DNA from: Piezodorus guildinii
Taxonomy: Eukaryota > Arthropoda > Insecta > Hemiptera > Pentatomidae
Reading direction: 5' to 3'
Assembly: GCA_023052935.1 (NCBI GenBank)
Contig: CM041297.1
Coordinates: forward strand, 103,322,563-103,386,562
Length of the DNA stretch: 64,000 bases
Positions 10,002 through 22,060 of the stretch are shown one piece after another. Position 1 is the stretch's first letter, and each line of letters starts with the position of its first letter. The position numbers and the translations under genes are program-made. The notes beneath the pieces are model-generated. The model was given only the letters and a program-made list of their open reading frames with translations, ran no database searches and was not told where the DNA came from.

Positions 10002-11448
10002 TCAACTTAACCATTATAGTTAGATTATTTATGTATAGCGATAAATTAAATCAAAGCAGCACATTATCAATTTATACAATATTAAAGGAGGATTAAACGC
10101 TGCTAAGTTTAAAACCTATATTCTTTTATTTCTTTAACGATTTGATGATTATTTTTTTGTTTTCTAGAGAATTTATTTCTCTGTTGAATACCAATTAATC
10201 GTAATGTCCTGATTAGAAAATCTATAGAAAATGTTCTTTTATTTTAAAACTGATTTGCTGATATCAACTTCGAGGTGTTAGGATAATTGTCGAATGATCT
10301 GATATTTTTGTGCCATAATTAAAAAATATCGGACCTGTAGTTTCGGAGAAAAGCTTCGGGACGTTGTGTTTGACTGACGGATTATTTTTATTGCTTTCTC
10401 GGGTTCTACTTATCTTTTTATGATGGGTTTTACGTACGTACGTAAGAACACAAATTTTCAGGGAGACAGAAGGATGTGATTTTTTTTTTCCTTGATCGAT
10501 TACAAAGGTTCATTATTGACAAGACATATCCAAAATTATATATAATTTTATGTTTTTCTGTTGCTCTGTATTCCCTAATTCAGATTGTAGTACCACGTCC
10601 CATTCTTCTTCCACTCTCGCAGCGCAGAATACCCTTAACCTTGGTTTGCATCCCTGACATAGCCGTTAAGTAGATGATAAACAACCACCTACACGTTGAG
10701 TAGGATAAATCTCTTTATAATGGTTCCTTGTTTAGCCCTAATAGCTTGCCAAATAGCAACCTTATCTTCCGCCGATTTTATTGCTTATACCGAGTGCAGA
10801 GTGAATAGCAATGTTTCTTCTATCACAAAATCTAATTTAAGTAAGTTGGTTGTGAATGAATAATTAGGCTCTTTAATTTTTAATCACAAATAAGTTATAT
10901 TTTGTAACATTGTTACCGTCATAGTGTTTAGCAAAATGAATGATTCTTCTATTAATAAAAACAGCCCTAGAATTGTAGTTTCACATTTCTCTCATTTTAA
11001 TTTTTAGTTATAAATTTAATATAAAGTGAAACGATAAAAATAAATAAATGCCTTTTTTTTAGCATGATTTGAACCAATCAAAAGTGTATTTTTTTTTTTC
11101 AAAACTACTCGTGCTTTCTATTTAAAATTACATGAGTCTTGAATTTGATATACTACCTGATTTTACGAAATTAATATTAAGTAGTTTAAAAAATTGTGAT
11201 TAATTATTTAAATTGTTGAGTATTCTCACAATTCTAGTTTATCTAAGGATAAGTCAATTTTAATCTTTAAAATATAACATAAATTCAACTTGCAAAAACA
11301 CAGTTTAAATTTTTATTTTTATTGTTATAGTTAGTGTTTAAATTATGGTAGATGATACAATTATTAAATAAATCAAAGGTTAAATAAAATTAATTTTTAA
11401 TACAATTTTAGGAGTGTTTATACATATTACATTGATAAATTTATTTTA
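10002..11448. other. A+T-rich stretch without a recognisable gene
   Basis: No convincing gene. A slightly more complex block lies at 10560-10830. The 65-codon frame at 10476-10673 has no recognisable motif. Confidence 0.45.
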
Positions 11449-11745
11449 GGGATCACTTGTAGCTGGTGGTTAGCATAACAGCCTCCTATGCCAAAGCTCA
11501 CAGGTTTAAACCGCAGGTGGTCCTAGAATTTTGTAATGGGAGTAAAAAATACTTAGTTAGGCCGTCCTTCGGAGGGGACGTTAAAAGGTGGTCCCGGGCC
11601 TGTGCGATGTCAGGTACTCGTTAAAGATCCCTATCCTAATAAAACCTGGATAGGCATAACTGTAGTAATAGAACCACTGTAGCATCGTCCGATTAGCCGT
11701 AGTAGCATAAAGTGACGTTAAATAAATAAACTAACAAACAATAAT
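11449..11745 (+). mobile_element. tRNA-derived SINE, family A
   Basis: The copy begins GGGATCACTTGTAGCTGG and has an A-box-like TAGCTGGTGGTTAGC, a degenerate B-box GGTTTAAACC, then a non-tRNA body ending in AAAGTGACGTTAAATAAATAAA. It is near full length compared with the 286-bp copy at 30108-30393. Target duplications were not found. Confidence 0.8.
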
Positions 11746-11975
11746 CACTTTCTAATAATGATATATGTTGTATTTTTTTTGTTTTAAAAGACCAAAATAT
11801 GTTATAAATGTTTATATTAATATTTTTTAGGAAATTGATAAAAACTAACTGCATTTATTTAAAAATAACAGAAGATCCTAATTTTTGGATTACTAAAGAA
11901 ATTTAATAAAATTTAGAAAAACAATAGACTTATCCTTTTTTCGAATCGTGGTGTTTTAGCGCCGTCCACGAGAAT

Positions 11976-12031
11976 GTAGTTCGAGGAATCACCGTCAGGT
12001 AGCAGCACCTACTGATGTAGACTGGTGCTGC
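11976..12031. promoter_or_regulatory. CTCF-like repeated motif, copy 1
   Basis: A roughly 56-bp unit starts with GTAGTTC, has a core CACCGTCAGGTAGCAGCA and ends GGTGCTGC. It is repeated at 15731-15786 and 17265-17325. The reverse-strand core (GCTGCTACCTGACGG here, GCTGCTACCTAGCGG in copy 2) is close to the insect CTCF consensus. Binding is inference. Confidence 0.35.
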
Positions 12032-12261
12032 TATGAGTTGAGTTTTGCCTGAACCTTCAGTTCAGGTTCAGTGACTGGGAAGGTTACTTTAAGGTTTGTT
12101 TGATTTGAGTATAGATGTGCTAAGTGTTTTGTTTTACCACAGGCTATCCATGACCGCATCAGCTTAGTGTATGAAGTAAACCCCGCACTCTTAGTGTGTT
12201 TCTTACATTTTACTGGAAAGGGGAGTGTCAGTTTTATCTGCTTTATAATATTTATTACATC

Positions 12262-13430
12262 ATGTATCAAGAGCATGTAGATGCATTAGAACCATTTACA
12301 ACCAAAGAAGTAACAGATTATGATCCAGGAAAACTGTATACAGTTTTGAGAGAGTTACGTAATTTATGTACGACAAGTCCAGCAGTACAATCTGAACTTT
12401 GCCAAAATGAAGTTTTCAATCATACCATTATTATTGTTGATAAAATGATTAAAGATTACACTGAGCCTCTACTGCCAGCCATCAAACAAGGTCTTCAGTT
12501 TATTTATAATCTCTCAGTTAACAATGAACAAAATAAACCTCTTATATGGGCCAAATACAGCTTTCTTAAAAGTTGGATGAACTTTCGTTCAGATGAAAGC
12601 ATTAGGAATTATGTGTGTGGAACATTGTATAATATTGTATTGAACTCGAAATATATGTTTAAAGCTTACTGTGACATAACGCTTATGAATTTGATAATTG
12701 ATTCTGCTGTTCAAGGTGCTGATTTCCCTTTGTTTATTTATTGAGAATCTGTTTCGAAGTGATTCAGAAGAGACTAACCTAGTTTTGACAAAGTTGTTTA
12801 ATAGTGATGAGATTTCTCATTTCTTCTTGTTAAATTTGTTCTAGAATATGTGAAGGATAATGACATTAATGAGCATTATATTGAATTGATAAGAAATAGA
12901 TTCGAAAATAAAGTCAATTGTGCTGCCTCAAATTCAGGTGGTGAAATGAACTACAAGAAATATATGTTCTTATGAAGATTCTAATGGAGCTTTCTGTAAA
13001 ATCTTCTATTATTCCCATTTTGCAAAAAAACATTGAGTTATTAGACTCATCAAAACGTTTGTTAGAATTCATTCATGTGAAAGGAAAAGATACAGATAGT
13101 GAATTTGCCCCTACTGAAGACATTTTCCCTGAAAGATCTAAAGTAGAAAATCTGAAAGCAAATGTGATACGTCTCATTGCTAATTTGTGTTGGCGTAACA
13201 AAGTTATGCGGGATAGAATAAGAGAGACTGGCTGCATACCCATAATCCTTGATAGCTGTGTACGTGATGGAAAGAATCCATTTATTACAGAAACTTCCAT
13301 TTATGCTGTTCGTAATCTCTGCGAATTTAACATTGAAAATCAGAAAATCATTCAAAACCTTAATTGTGAAGTATATGATGAAATTGTCCAAAGAATGAGG
13401 AACAGATCTGCTTTGTTCGTTCCAAGTTAA
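12262..13430 (+). pseudogene. ATXN10: Ataxin-10-like processed pseudogene
   Basis: Conceptual translation in successive frames matches Ataxin-10, an armadillo-repeat-like helical protein linked to cytokinesis and neurite growth. The clearest part is the conserved C-terminal domain: LLEFIHVKGK, then NVIRLIANLCWRNK, IPIILDSC and NPFITETSIYAVRNL (about 13053-13330). An N-terminal part (12262-12720) includes LRNLCTTSP and GLQFIYNLSVNNEQNKP. Family proteins are about 450-500 residues; about 390 codons are present and roughly 80 N-terminal residues are lacking. The frame changes near 12735, 12835 and 12965, so no full protein can be made. ATXN10 is multi-exonic in known animals, but no intron interrupts this copy, which points to retroposition. 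A functional gene with sequencing errors is possible but less likely. Confidence 0.8.
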
Positions 13431-14730
13431 TTTTTTAAAATTTAATTCAAAGTGACTACTATCTCTAATTGTGGTTGTGATGTGCTTTGTTATTTCTTAC
13501 GATATCCGTGTTATCATTTTAATGAGATATTTTGTTTCTTATAAATATATTATTTTTTCTTTGTGCTATTTAGTTACAAACATTGTTTTCTTAATTATTA
13601 AATATAATTTTGATTGTGATCTGAATAGCTTAACTTTTAAGTAACGAATTTCATAATTATAGCTTTAATATTGTGATATTTAAAAAAAATTTAATATATA
13701 TTCCTTTAATTTTGATGCTTATAGTCGGAAGTATTATATCAAACTTAATTAAGTGTAGCGAACATTATTTCTTCTAATATATTTTCATTTTTGAACTTTT
13801 ATGACTTACTTATATAATAGAATTTAACATAATCTGGTATTATCTCCATATTTTGTATTAATTATGTCAAACATAAATTTTGAGTTTGTTTGTCCTATAT
13901 TAAATGAGAGGATAATGAAGTATATTTAGGTATAATGTGTCCAAGTTCTATGCTAATCGTTTATTATTTGTTTGTTTCTTTTTGGGTGTGTAGTATCATT
14001 GAATTTCATGGTGAATTATTTCATTTAAATAGATTACAGTGTCAAGTTTATATTATATAATTGAAAAATTTACTAAAATAAAGTGAACTGGACTTAAATG
14101 AGTTAGAGAAAATATCTTATAGTTAGTTGTCAAAGATAAATAAATTTTTCTTGCAGGATAAGAAGGCTTAATGGATGGGTCAGGAAATAAACTCTAAACT
14201 CATTAGTCAGTTTACATTTATGAGAGCATATCCTAACTGTTTTTTATTGTATGAAACTCCTCTTTGTATTGGTTAATTGTAAATAAGTACTAAGTTTAAA
14301 AAATGTACAAAAATGTATGTTCTACTGAATGGTGAGAAATAGTCTTTACAGAATAAATGATGAAACCAGGGCAGAAAACTACTTGTAAATTGCATCAAAT
14401 TTTAAGAAAGTCACTAATTAAGAAAATCCTGAGAATAAATGACCGATTAAAGAACAATTTTCAGTTATTTTACATCTTTGCTACTGGCAACTTTTTGATT
14501 TCTATTTTATTTATTTATTAAATATAACTTTTTAAAAATTATATTTGTATGAATTTTAAGATTACAATTTTATGGTTTTATTTTGTTTAACTGTTCAATT
14601 TTTTTATCTGTAGATTTATTTGTTGTTAATTTTTAATTTGTATATTCTGTGACAGTATTATAATAAATAGATATGAACCCTGTGTGGTATTGCGTGTATA
14701 TAATATTTGTCTGGAAAAAAAAAAAAAAAA
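13431..14730 (+). other. 3'-UTR-like sequence of the Ataxin-10 retrocopy, ending in a poly(A) run
   Basis: The region is A+T-rich and noncoding. AATAAA lies at 14662-14667 and a 16-nt A run at 14715-14730. If this is the retrocopy's tail, the 3' UTR is about 1.28 kb. The 47-nt gap between signal and tail is long, and I did not find a flanking target duplication, so the assignment is tentative. Confidence 0.4.
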
Positions 14731-15609
14731 TGTATTATACTAATTCATTTAATGTAGAAAGTTTTTAAAAATATCAGTTTGATAAGTTTTTTAAGACAAG
14801 TAAAGTGTGTTAGAGCTTTCGGAATACCCTGTGATAGACTTAAGAAAATATTAGTTTAGTAATAATTAAATGTGAAATGAATCATGGTTAATAACAATCT
14901 AATTTATGAATTCCAAATGATCATGTGCTTGAGTTGGAAGTTTTATTCTTTCTTATCCTTGTGAAATAATCATTTCCTGCATTACCTTTATTTAAAAGCT
15001 GAAAAATCCTGGTCTACACCTAATTCATTTAAAAATGCTTTGAATAATCTATATTTATTCATAATAAATTGATTATATTGAGGGTATATGAGAAATTTTG
15101 TTTTAAAAACAAATATTTTAATCAGAACCAATGAAAAATCGGAGACTTGGATATATCATTATAAAATATTTCTACAAAATTGTATATTTTTTCACATTGA
15201 AGCAAAATGTAATAATTAGTCTTTTTATTGTTTCAGTCATAATGAATGCGAATATTGATGAACAAGTTATCTAATTTTCAAAGAATATAGATGTACTTAT
15301 TTTTACTATCTGTAATAAAATTTAGCTTATCTGTTTGTTTTATACTATTAGAGGTTAATATTTTTGTGTTGAGGTTATCGTTCAGTTATTATTATTTTCT
15401 TAACTCTGTGTTTGACAAATTATTATGTGATTACATTAAAATCTATTTATTCCTTCCAATTAAATCCAGATTTTACACTTTTTGATTTTAAATATGAATG
15501 CATGAAATAAATTAAAACATTCATCTCAAATTTAGTAGCTCTTTATATTCAGATGGCTAATGCTAGTATTTTTCAGAAGTGATATGTCTCAAATTTTAAA
15601 TTACCAATG

Positions 15610-15615
<6 letters not shown>
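14731..15615. other. A+T-rich spacer
   Basis: No gene is recognised. The 64-codon frame at 15291-15485 is hydrophobic and A+T-driven, with no family match. Confidence 0.5.

Positions 15616-15667
<52 letters not shown>
15616..15667. repeat. (TA)n microsatellite
   Basis: About 25 TA units run without interruption. Confidence 0.95.
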
Positions 15668-15670
<3 letters not shown>

Positions 15671-15730
15671 ATGAACGATATGAATCAAGTATATTTATGT
15701 GTGAATAAGCGCGCCAAGATATTCCGATTT

Positions 15731-15786
15731 GTAGTTCATCCAGATCCCGCTAGGTAGCAGCAGGTTGGGGTATAACCTGGTGCTGC
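15731..15786. promoter_or_regulatory. CTCF-like repeated motif, copy 2
   Basis: This is the same unit as at 11976-12031: GTAGTTC, then CCGCTAGGTAGCAGCA, ending GGTGCTGC. The core differs from the insect CTCF consensus by about one base on the reverse strand. It has the best-kept core of the three. Confidence 0.4.
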
Positions 15787-17264
15787 TTTCTTTGAACTAT
15801 TTTAGTGACTTCTTGCTCATTGTGTGATGATAAAATATTTTTTATTATTAACAATTACACATAGTCTTAAAAATCATATTTCATGTTATGAGTAGTATAT
15901 TGGTTAGTGTCAATGGCATTTTAAAATAGATACTTTTAATGTTTCTAGCTATGTTTTTTTTTTACATAATTTGCATTAGTTTTTGCATAATTTTTGTCAT
16001 CTTTCCCCATTTAGAAGTATATTAGACAAAAAAGTTCATCTAGTGTATTTGAAACAATGATAATAATAACAAGATGCACATGGAGTGGAACTATCCTTAT
16101 ATAGTAGTCCATTAAGAATTCTAATAAGAAATCCACCCTCTTTTCATATCTCTCTGAGTATTATTAATGATCAAAGAGGCAGCAAGGACTAAACTAATGA
16201 GTTTAAGTTAAAATGGACTTAGTTATATAAGGAAAGGTGCTGGTACAGGTAAATCGTCTAAATAGGAAACATGGATTTTGTATATTCATAAAAAGTAAGG
16301 CTCATTCAGGATATAAGAAGATAGGAAGGATATAAGTGGAATTTGATGGCTTCGTAAGTTAAGTTCAACTATAAATGAGTATTTTGAAGTAAAGTGGAAG
16401 GTTAGAGGTTTGTGTTGAAACAACCCAACATGGCCAAATTCAATTTTAATATGATTTCTTCATTGTTTAGGTATTATTTTTTTACTGAAAAATTAATCAC
16501 ATTAATTATTCTTTCTCTTTGTTGTTTAATTCAATACTGTAAACGAATATAGATAACCAATGAATGACAATAAATAAAATATGATATGGAAATTTAATAT
16601 ATTGAAGATATTTTTAATATTTTAATGATTAAATGTAAACCTGAAGAATGAAACATATATGAGATGTTTTAAATTTCTTTAGAGCAAAGTCAAACTTCCA
16701 GTTTCATTCAAAAGTTTAGTTTATTTGTTGGAATATCTGAAATTTTGGCTCTACTAAGGAGTCACTAAAAATTTATCCTATGACAAAAACTCAACACTTT
16801 AACCTACTTGATAAAACCTATTTAGACTTGAAATTCTCAAAATTTTTACATTGCAAAAAAACAAAAATAAAAAACACATCTAAAAATTACAAATATTTCA
16901 GGCTAAAACTTTAAGAATTATTACACAAGCCAACTGGAATGTAAGTGGCATAACTCTATCTAAAGACTCATGCATGCAAGGGACACTCAAAGAATATGAA
17001 CAGAATTACTCCAAAAATTTCACAGGAAGGTCCAATACTACAAGATTCACGTTCGAATGAAAGCATACCTACATCCGCAGAAGGTTGAAAAGAATTTGGA
17101 TGAGAGACCTGACCTCCTTGTAAAACTTTAATCAACTCTGAAGAATTACCACTAGGTAATTCTCTTTCTCATGCCCGAGACGCTGTTTTATTGTATTTTG
17201 TTATACTATGTCTCATTCAATGGTTGACTGCTGTGGATTACACAATAAAGGGATATGAAGAGCT
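15787..17264. other. A+T-rich stretch without a recognisable gene
   Basis: No frame above 60 codons and no repeat family recognised. Positions 16900-17150 are somewhat more complex but carry many stops in all frames. Confidence 0.45.
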
Positions 17265-17325
17265 GTAGTTCAGCGACTCACCGCTAGATAGCAGCAACAA
17301 TTCCATCAGGTTGGTGGCGCAGCAG
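17265..17325. promoter_or_regulatory. CTCF-like repeated motif, copy 3
   Basis: GTAGTTC is followed by CACCGCTAGATAGCAGCA, a longer spacer, and GGTTGGTGGCGCAGCAG. It is the most diverged unit in its right half. Confidence 0.35.
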
Positions 17326-18120
17326 TGGATATTCTTGCAACTACTATCAGACCTTCCTCTTAATTGCTCTTGATATCATGTTTTGTGGTTTTAACGTTTT
17401 ATCGTATTTCAATTGATTTGATTTTTTATTGAAAAAGAAAAATATCAATTTATTTATAATTGCCTACATTTCGTATGTATAATTTCAACAATTTATCATT
17501 AAATACCAATGATAAATACTAATATTATGAAATAAATCATACTTATTAAAATCAAAGTTATTTTTAATACTATAATTTACTGATTTTCTGACATAGTTTA
17601 GTGTTATTTCTATATTATCGTTTCCTTGTTAGGTCTGCTAGTTATGATTTCTCTTTTAGCATCTACTAACTTGGTTTCTGTATAATGTTATCATTTAGCG
17701 ATCAAGAATTAATTTATTTTCAAAGGCCAGTTCCTTCAGGAATTTCGGGATGGCTTCATCTTCTAAGTTTAGTAATACTGGGTTCAATAACATACTGTTG
17801 GAAATAGTTATAACTCAGATTTATTGAATCTGAAACTTAAGGGTATCAATTACATGCTTCAATGTAACCGAGGAATTCTTGTATCTTGTTTTAATAAACC
17901 TTTCTTGTCCAATAAACTTCATACAATAAAAAGCCCTTAGCTGATTCCAAAACACTATATAGGTGGTAATTTCTTTTATTTGTTTGGTAAGGTTCATAAT
18001 TGAAAATAATAAATAAAAAATAGACATCAGTAACTTATACATTGCTGTCTGGTAAATTGACTTTCATGTAATATTGTTATTTGTTTTAATATTGAATTTT
18101 AATTAGTATAATGATTTTTT
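17326..18120. other. A+T-rich spacer
   Basis: No recognisable gene. The 73-codon minus-strand frame at 17821-18042 has no family features. Confidence 0.5.
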
Positions 18121-18360
18121 TTTGTAATAATAAGCGATAATTGGTTAATGTTCTGAAGTGTGTCCTGAATATAGGGAAAGCCCCCAGAAACGTTGACTCC
18201 TAATTGTTACAGTAGTAAAAATGAACTTTTGAGGAAAATCTAAGAACCATTTATTTATTATCAATATTCTAAAAGGAATTAGTCCGGGTGGCGGTCGGTG
18301 AATGATGTTTCAATTCCTTTTTAGTTATTCTCAACGGTCAACTAATTATATCCACTATTG
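18121..18360. mobile_element. PLE terminal remnant with opposed end blocks
   Basis: A decayed hammerhead-like stretch (18164-18193, keeping CCTGA and AGAAACGTT) is followed by GGAATTAGTCCGGGTGGCGG, the reverse complement of the PLE end block. The forward end TTCTCAACGGTCAACTAATT then follows. The opposed blocks indicate an inverted junction of two ends of the subfamily seen at 1.8 and 50 kb. Confidence 0.6.
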
Positions 18361-18499
18361 TCAATATATATATCTTCGAATAATTAATACTAACATTTTG
18401 AAGTAATCCAATTTCTTAATTGGTAAAATGTAAAAGTGTGGTTGTAAAAAAATGTTTTGATTCTAGAAATTATAATAAAAACACTTTACTCAAAAGGAT

Positions 18500-19080
18500 T
18501 CTAATGTTACTTCTGTGATCAGACAGCTAGTTAACTTAAAAAGAACATCAATTATTTGACCCCTGTATCTCTAAGGATTGTTTCGCAAGTGCAATATCTC
18601 ATCAGGTATATTATTCACCATCCGTCCATCTTCGTTAATAAATATTTCCATCTTCTGATTCGCGTTGGCCACAAATCCTCGGATAAGACCTCCTACATTA
18701 ACGGATTATCCCTCTACGACGTGTTAATCCCGAAGTGCAGGGTAATGAACAGGTAACTCTTGCACGGCGATGAGTAAGGGGCGAAAACAAGGCCTTCTTT
18801 AGTTTGCCCAAGAGCGAACCTCTTCCTTGGATATTATTCTACTGAGGCTTTTAGTGGATTCATAACCCCCTGTTTGACTTGGAAGGAAATTAGCTTTTCC
18901 ATTAAGTCTACCCTGATACCCAGGCAAACATTGCCTTGCCGCTCTGTGGACGAGTTTACTAATAAAGATCCGTCTCCAGCATCTACTACCATTATTTTCC
19001 AGTTCGCTGTCCCTTTGGGATCGTAAAGTGGGTTTTCGCGGTTGCGGTTTCCTACTCAGATGGGGAAATTATTCATCGCA
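18500..19080. other. Unassigned G+C-richer block
   Basis: About 500 bp of higher-complexity sequence holds frames no longer than 66 codons on the plus strand. No domain is recognised. A decayed retroposon body is the simplest guess because a retroposon-type 3' tail (19185-19231) lies just to the right. Confidence 0.25.
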
Positions 19081-19184
19081 AAGTTTACGGCATGATTGTA
19101 GAGATATAGACCTGCAGGAGAGTTGTAAGATATTAATTTATTTATAATAATCATTGTCATAAGATTTTTTTTTAATGAAATAAA

Positions 19185-19231
19185 AATAAATTCCATTCTG
19201 GGACGAGTAGTCCCCTTAGAATAATAAAAAT
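19185..19231 (-). mobile_element. Retroposon 3' hairpin tail
   Basis: On the minus strand AAGGGGACTACTCGTCCCAGAATGGAATTTATT repeats the hairpin end seen at 7045-7130, followed by an A+T tail. No body can be assigned with confidence. Confidence 0.45.
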
Positions 19232-20150
19232 CTGGTGCTCGACTTTCACTTACTTCCGTTGTTAAAATCAAGTTAAGATTTTTTAAATACCGTAAGAGAT
19301 GAAATAAGTTTAAGGAATTAATTAAATTGAACATGTCGATAGAAACATGTTTTGTCAAATAATCTATTATATTATTATCTAAAACAATCAGTTAATTTTA
19401 GCTGCTTTTCATCATTCTCTATTACATTTTACAACTTGGTGTAAAAGATAATATTTTTTTCTAACATATTATACTTATATATTATGGTTCTTAATCAGAA
19501 TGTGTCACAAAAGAATAATAAAAAAAATAAACAATAAAAAAAAGAATAAATAAATAAATTAAAAAAATAAATAAATAAAAAAATAGAAGGAAAAATAAAT
19601 AAATAAAAAAAAGAAAAGTAAAACAAATCTGTTACTACAAATTTATTCGGTGCTAATAACCAAGAGGTTGAGCACCTACTCCAATACCTTAACTCCTATT
19701 ATGGTTCTTATCTTAAAAACAAAACAAAAATTACATTAAAAATATGTTTGCACTTTTCTCATTTAGTTTATTATAAAACTCATTCAACATGAATGTATAA
19801 ACGTTTTTTATCAATGCTAACAACATGAAATGGTTAATTTTTTTCTAATATACAAAATAAAACACCCTTAGAGGTAAGAAATTTAAACTATCAGCAATTA
19901 AGTACTGTTAGCCTATTTCAATCAGAATGAAACCTACATCATATTAAAGCCCATAAAATTTTACATAGATATAGCGAGTTTAATCAAAATCTTTAAAGCC
20001 GTTTTTGAGAAAAGTAAAAATGTTTAAAATGCATGGTATAAAGTAGCTTTTCTGGTTAACTGGTTTTGATGAAGAAGTTGCGGTAACATCTCAATCTCAA
20101 ATTTTCACGATCGAAATACTTTCTCTTACTATATATTTCATTTATATGAG
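19232..20150 (+). mobile_element. GTAAGTGAAAGT-TIR element, near full length
   Basis: The left terminal repeat GACTTTCACTTAC is at 19241-19253, preceded by the family's CTGGTGC leader. Internal landmarks follow in order: ACATGT near 19330, ATTATATTATTATCT, TCATTCTCTATTACATTTTACAACTTGG, the ATTCAAC/CCTACATC blocks and the ATGCATGGTATAAAG segment. The right terminus is degraded (ATATTTCATTTATATGAGAG). There is no transposase frame. Confidence 0.7.
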
Positions 20151-20235
20151 AGAAGTTGGTTCAGGGTGCAGTCAATATAACACACAATTAAGCGTAAACT
20201 TAATTTATAAATTAATAATAAATTATAAATTATAC

Positions 20236-20640
20236 ATTTATAATTTATAGACAGCATGTCAAGGTTTATTGGGACCTGGCAATTATAATTGACCATACAA
20301 TTCCGCATAACAAACCTGATATATTACTAATGCTAAAGGGAGAAAAATATGCGAAGATTATCGAGATAGGAGTGCCATCAGATGACAACCTCCATAAGGT
20401 AGTAGCAGAAAAGGTCCGAAAATATCAGGATCTGAGTGAAGAGCTGAAGCATTTGTACTAGCTCGACGAAGTGAGAGTGCTGCCGTTGATCATCTTTACT
20501 AATGGCTTGATCCCAGAGATGACCGTTAATTCAATGAATGAGCTGGATCTTCCCTCAACACTCTTGATGAGATGCAGAAGCAGTATACTCGGTACTGCGA
20601 GTATTGTTAGAAAAGTGTTGAACATTAAGGAATAACTATC
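20236..20640 (+). pseudogene. R2-like LINE C-terminal endonuclease region, decayed
   Basis: The plus strand translates as a near-continuous frame with WDLAIIIDHTIPHNKPDILL, then KIIEIGVPSDDN, EKVRKYQDLSEELK and RVLPLIIFTNGLIP. This pattern is typical of the C-terminal restriction-like endonuclease region of R2-type LINE polyproteins (PD followed by E, with a KYQDL helix). One TAG interrupts it at about 20459. The zinc-knuckle and RT parts are missing. The tail near 20640-20700 is followed by an A+T satellite. This is a 5'-truncated dead insertion; the clade assignment is from memory of family motifs. Confidence 0.6.
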
Positions 20641-20742
20641 ACTTGCCTCACCCTTGACTTAGGTCCGGGTAGGTGCTGATGCCAGCGGAAGCTGTGATGA
20701 AGTAAATAAAAAAAATTGTATTACTAATATTATTTACACTAT

Positions 20743-20743
<1 letters not shown>

Positions 20744-20782
<39 letters not shown>

Positions 20783-20952
20783 TAATATTATAATTAATAT
20801 TATTAATTATCATTATAATTAATATTATTAATTATTATTATAATTAATATTATTAAATTATTATTATGAGTTATAATTAATATTATTATAATAAATTATA
20901 ATTAATATATTATTAATTATAATAAATTATAATTATAATTAATATTATTAAA
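20744..20952. repeat. (TA)n tract and ATTAATATTATTAATTAT-type tandem repeats
   Basis: A (TA)n run at about 20746-20778 is followed by about 170 bp of imperfect tandem units built from TATAATTAATATTATTAA. There are no G or C bases for long stretches. Confidence 0.85.
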
Positions 20953-21136
20953 TGAAAGGAAATGCTATTTGTCTGGTATTTTAAGACTTCTATATTTATA
21001 GCTATAGCTATTATCATTTGTAGCTTAAAATATGGTTGAGGATGAATAATTGATGTTTAAAAGTTGTTAAAGATAAGGCTTTACGGATGGATATAGGTAA
21101 TCTATGAGAAATGTTTTTTGAAGGAGTTCTTATTGA

Positions 21137-21644
21137 CCCATTTAGTGCCGGACAACGATATCGTCGTTTGCTACACTTGCCAAAAGTGCCAGCGATGATA
21201 CATTGTCGTGGGTGTAATAGCGCCTTGTTCTTCGCATTGCGAGTAAACTTTATCTATAAATAAATTTATAAATGATCTGATTTGATTGTAAATAATCAAA
21301 TTTCGTTGACAAAGAATTTTTAAACCGGTTTGTGTCTGACATTTTACACATTCTATACCGGAGTTGAGACTCAACGCTGGGGCGATATGATGGAAACTCG
21401 GCACCAGACACTCTTCTAGTTCCAAAGTCGAACGGTTTATGATAAATATTATTTTCAATTTATATTGGAGAATAATTATGATTGCTTTATTCTCCATTTC
21501 GTCCCGAATACGTGGCATTTTCAAGCATGTAAATATCATTTGTAGTTTGGTTATTATAAGCGTTTTTACAAATCGTTGCATATTTGTCAAATTCGGCAAG
21601 TTATTTTTGCATATGCTCTCGTTTTTCGTCCGGCACTAAAAAGG
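21137..21644. mobile_element. piggyBac-like nonautonomous element (about 508 bp)
   Basis: Inverted ends read CCCATTTAGTGCCGGAC (left) and, in reverse complement, CCTTTTTAGTGCCGGAC (right). TTAA lies outside the right end (21645-21648) and TTGA, one base off, outside the left (21133-21136), fitting TTAA-targeting piggyBac elements. The minus-strand 142-codon frame (21171-21599) contains a CVKCQ and a later ILCQ that might be the remains of the transposase Cys-rich tail, but this is weak. Confidence 0.6.
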
Positions 21645-21759
21645 TTAAAGGAATTTAGTGTTTTGAAATCAGAGAATTTTATTTCTGAGATGAGAATATA
21701 AAGCAAATAAAAGGAATTAAAGAAATATATTATAAATGCTTTTGAAATAGAAAAAAATG

Positions 21760-22060
21760 ACAAATTTCAACTCTCCCTCTAAATTTGAGGATTTACGTTT
21801 CTGGATACGTAGATTCGGAATAACGAATAAAAATAAATCCGTTTGTCCAATGTTTAAATAAATAAATACCAATTCCAAGTTCGATAGAGAATTAAATTTC
21901 CTACAAAACGAAAAAATAATCATTGAAATCTGTTCAGAAATAGCAGAGATATAGCGTTTTGAAATAATCAATTGTGATCGGTCATTTTCCTTTGAATTGT
22001 TTATTGCTTTTCATCTTAGTAAATAATAAACCATTGTGTGATAATTAGCAGCGTTTTTCT
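21760..22060 (+). repeat. Dispersed repeat D, copy 1
   Basis: About 300 bp matches 39245-39610 in the same orientation, with shared blocks ATAAATCCGTTT, AAATAGCAGAGATATA, CCATTTTCCTTTGAATT and AATAATAAACCATTGTGT. No termini, coding frame or family assignment could be determined. Confidence 0.6.

Noticed and set aside
21171..21599. 142-codon minus-strand frame as a gene
   Set aside because: It lies wholly inside a TTAA-type element and has no clear domain. Two Cys pairs are too little to call a transposase.
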